Assembly (NCBI GenBank): GCA_014529385.2
Contig: CM043967.1
Location: 128,749,182-128,813,181, forward strand
DNA: 64,000 nucleotides
Direction of reading: 5' to 3'
Source of the DNA: Adiantum capillus-veneris
Taxonomy: Eukaryota > Streptophyta > Polypodiopsida > Polypodiales > Pteridaceae
The stretch's first letter is position 1. Each line of letters opens with the position of its first letter. Of this stretch, positions 63,079 through 64,000 are shown in pieces. The notes beneath the pieces were generated by a model, which worked only from the letters and a program-made list of their open reading frames with translations, had not been told where the DNA came from and searched no databases. The translations under genes and the position numbers were made by a program.

Positions 63079-64000
63079 TGTAACATTTAATGGCCTAAAA
63101 ACTTGTGTGTAGCAGAAATTATCATGAACATAGTGGGCATTTCATTAAAATAGACTCCCAATGAGAATTACACAAGTGCTTGGGTGGAGAGAGCAACAAA
63201 AAGTAGAACACCTATTTAGATAGCATGAACAATACTTTAAAAAGAGAGAGAAATTAAGCTATTGACAACAATTGAGAACCGGATTTGCAAGGAGCCGGTC
63301 CCCCCTCTAAAAGGCTTTGTATTATGGTTTCTCCCATCAAGAGAGACATTCTACAATACAATATTTTGCGTTCCTTCAAGACTAGCTAGTGCAATGAAGA
63401 TGAAAGCTTCATGCACTAAGCAAAACACTTATCAAACACAACATCAATTATCTCCGGTCTCAGACCCAAGACCTCACACACCTTCGAAGATGGTGAGAGC
63501 TAGCGGGGTATGAGAGTAGATTGAGAGGAAGAAGGAGTATTCTTACGAGAAAGATGTACATCTCCTCACATAATCACTCATATTAGCATAGCTTAGCTTA
63601 GTAATTAGCATGGTGGAGGATATGAGCATGCATTGAAGCTTGGCTCTTGGTTGGATTTGCATCACAAAGCCAAGAGTTGTTGGTGTAGGCCTCCCTTCTC
63701 ACAAGCTTGGAGTAGGTGATAAGCTTTCCATTAAAGCTTGAGAAGGAGAGAGAGTCTTCTTTACTTCACACATGAGATTGTGTGAGTGTGTGTGTGATAA
63801 TGCCTTGCAAAAATCATCCCCCTCTCTCTCTTGGTCGACCCCTCTTGCTATTTGCTCATGCTACCCTCTCATTGGACCTCCCTAGGGCTAGCCAATGACA
63901 ATTAAGCAGCATAAGTGATATCCTTCTGACATATGTCCCCCTTTCCGCTTTTGTGAGAACTTTAGGTAATTTAATAATTCAACTAAACTCTCATTGGACC
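63079..64000 (-). repeat. 5' LTR of element C (runs past the window)
   Basis: On the minus strand it ends GTTACA next to the PBS. The 922 bp present match the 3' part of the solo LTR at 19808-21398 (for example CACTTATGCTGCTTAAT, GGTCCAATGAG). The LTR start lies beyond base 64000. Confidence 0.9.

Larger units (their letters stand above)
53713..64000 (-). mobile_element. Element C: chromovirus-like Ty3/gypsy element, minus strand
   Basis: From high to low: 5' LTR (63079 to beyond 64000), PBS, gag, zinc knuckle, protease, RT, then directly an internal LTR fragment (53713-54133). RNase H, integrase, PPT and both ends of the 3' LTR are deleted. Copia element D and a MITE interrupt the protease. 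Homologous throughout to element B; its LTR is of the same subfamily as the solo LTR at 19808-21398. Confidence 0.85.

Noticed and set aside
63320-63740. Independent dispersed repeat shared by 53713-54133, 63331-63740 and part of 20700-21200
   Set aside because: All three are parts of the same chromovirus LTR family.

Overview
The window looks like nuclear DNA from a land plant with a large, repeat-rich genome. Everything recognisable is transposable-element DNA: plant-type Ty3/gypsy and Ty1/copia elements, several PBS sites matching initiator-Met tRNA, a plant-type CACTA (En/Spm) transposase remnant with introns, solo LTRs, small TIR elements and very long GA/CT microsatellites. I see no host gene, rRNA or tRNA. 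The species cannot be named from this sequence; a fern, gymnosperm or basal angiosperm are all possible.

Layout. (1) 1-11430: element A1, a plus-strand Ty3/gypsy element of Athila/Tat-like (non-chromoviral) type, entered inside gag. It shows gag, PR, RT-RH-INT, then an extra retropepsin-like domain after the integrase, a small ORF with its own TATA box, and a 3' LTR. (2) 11504-23677: element B, a plus-strand chromovirus-like gypsy element. It carries a 3.7-kb insertion in gag (14088-17781), a solo LTR of a sister subfamily in RT (19808-21398) and a truncated 3' LTR. (3) 23678-26318: an unassigned stretch, an orphan protease fragment and the probable LTR of element E. (4) 26319 to about 34640: element E, a decayed minus-strand gypsy element with a coiled-coil ORF after INT. 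It is interrupted by a solo LTR (27705-28390) and by a TTAA-flanked TIR element (32917-34233). (5) 34640-36951: the 3' end of another plus-strand element, with a decayed ORF and an A-type LTR. (6) 36952-45458: element F, a minus-strand Tat-lineage element with about 2.1-kb LTRs and an additional RNase H. (7) 45459-50400: A2, a broken second copy of the A family (leader, gag, start of PR). (8) 50401-52300: a minus-strand CACTA-type transposase fragment with readable introns. (9) 52340-53700: a coiled-coil remnant of unknown family. (10) 53713-64000: element C, a minus-strand sister of B. It is broken by a 5.4-kb Ty1/copia element D (55277-60699, both LTRs and TSD present) and by a 218-bp hAT-like MITE (60770-60987). 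Its 5' LTR runs off the window.

Insertion order can be read from the nesting. The solo LTR is younger than B. D and the MITE are younger than C. The solo LTR and the TTAA element are younger than E. None of the elements encodes an uninterrupted set of proteins. A1 is closest, with one 1-nt frameshift, one 19-bp tandem duplication and two TAG codons. D has three nonsense codons and no frameshift.

The least ordinary signals are these: the DTGA-type retropepsin-like domain and W[VI]PK repeats downstream of the A1 integrase; the duplicated polypurine tract of A1 enclosing a promoter-plus-ORF cassette; repeated 36-nt hairpins inside the B insertion; paired ATTGG/CCAAT boxes in the chromovirus LTR; and a 240-codon decayed ORF at 35029-35757 whose six stops all fit cytosine deamination.
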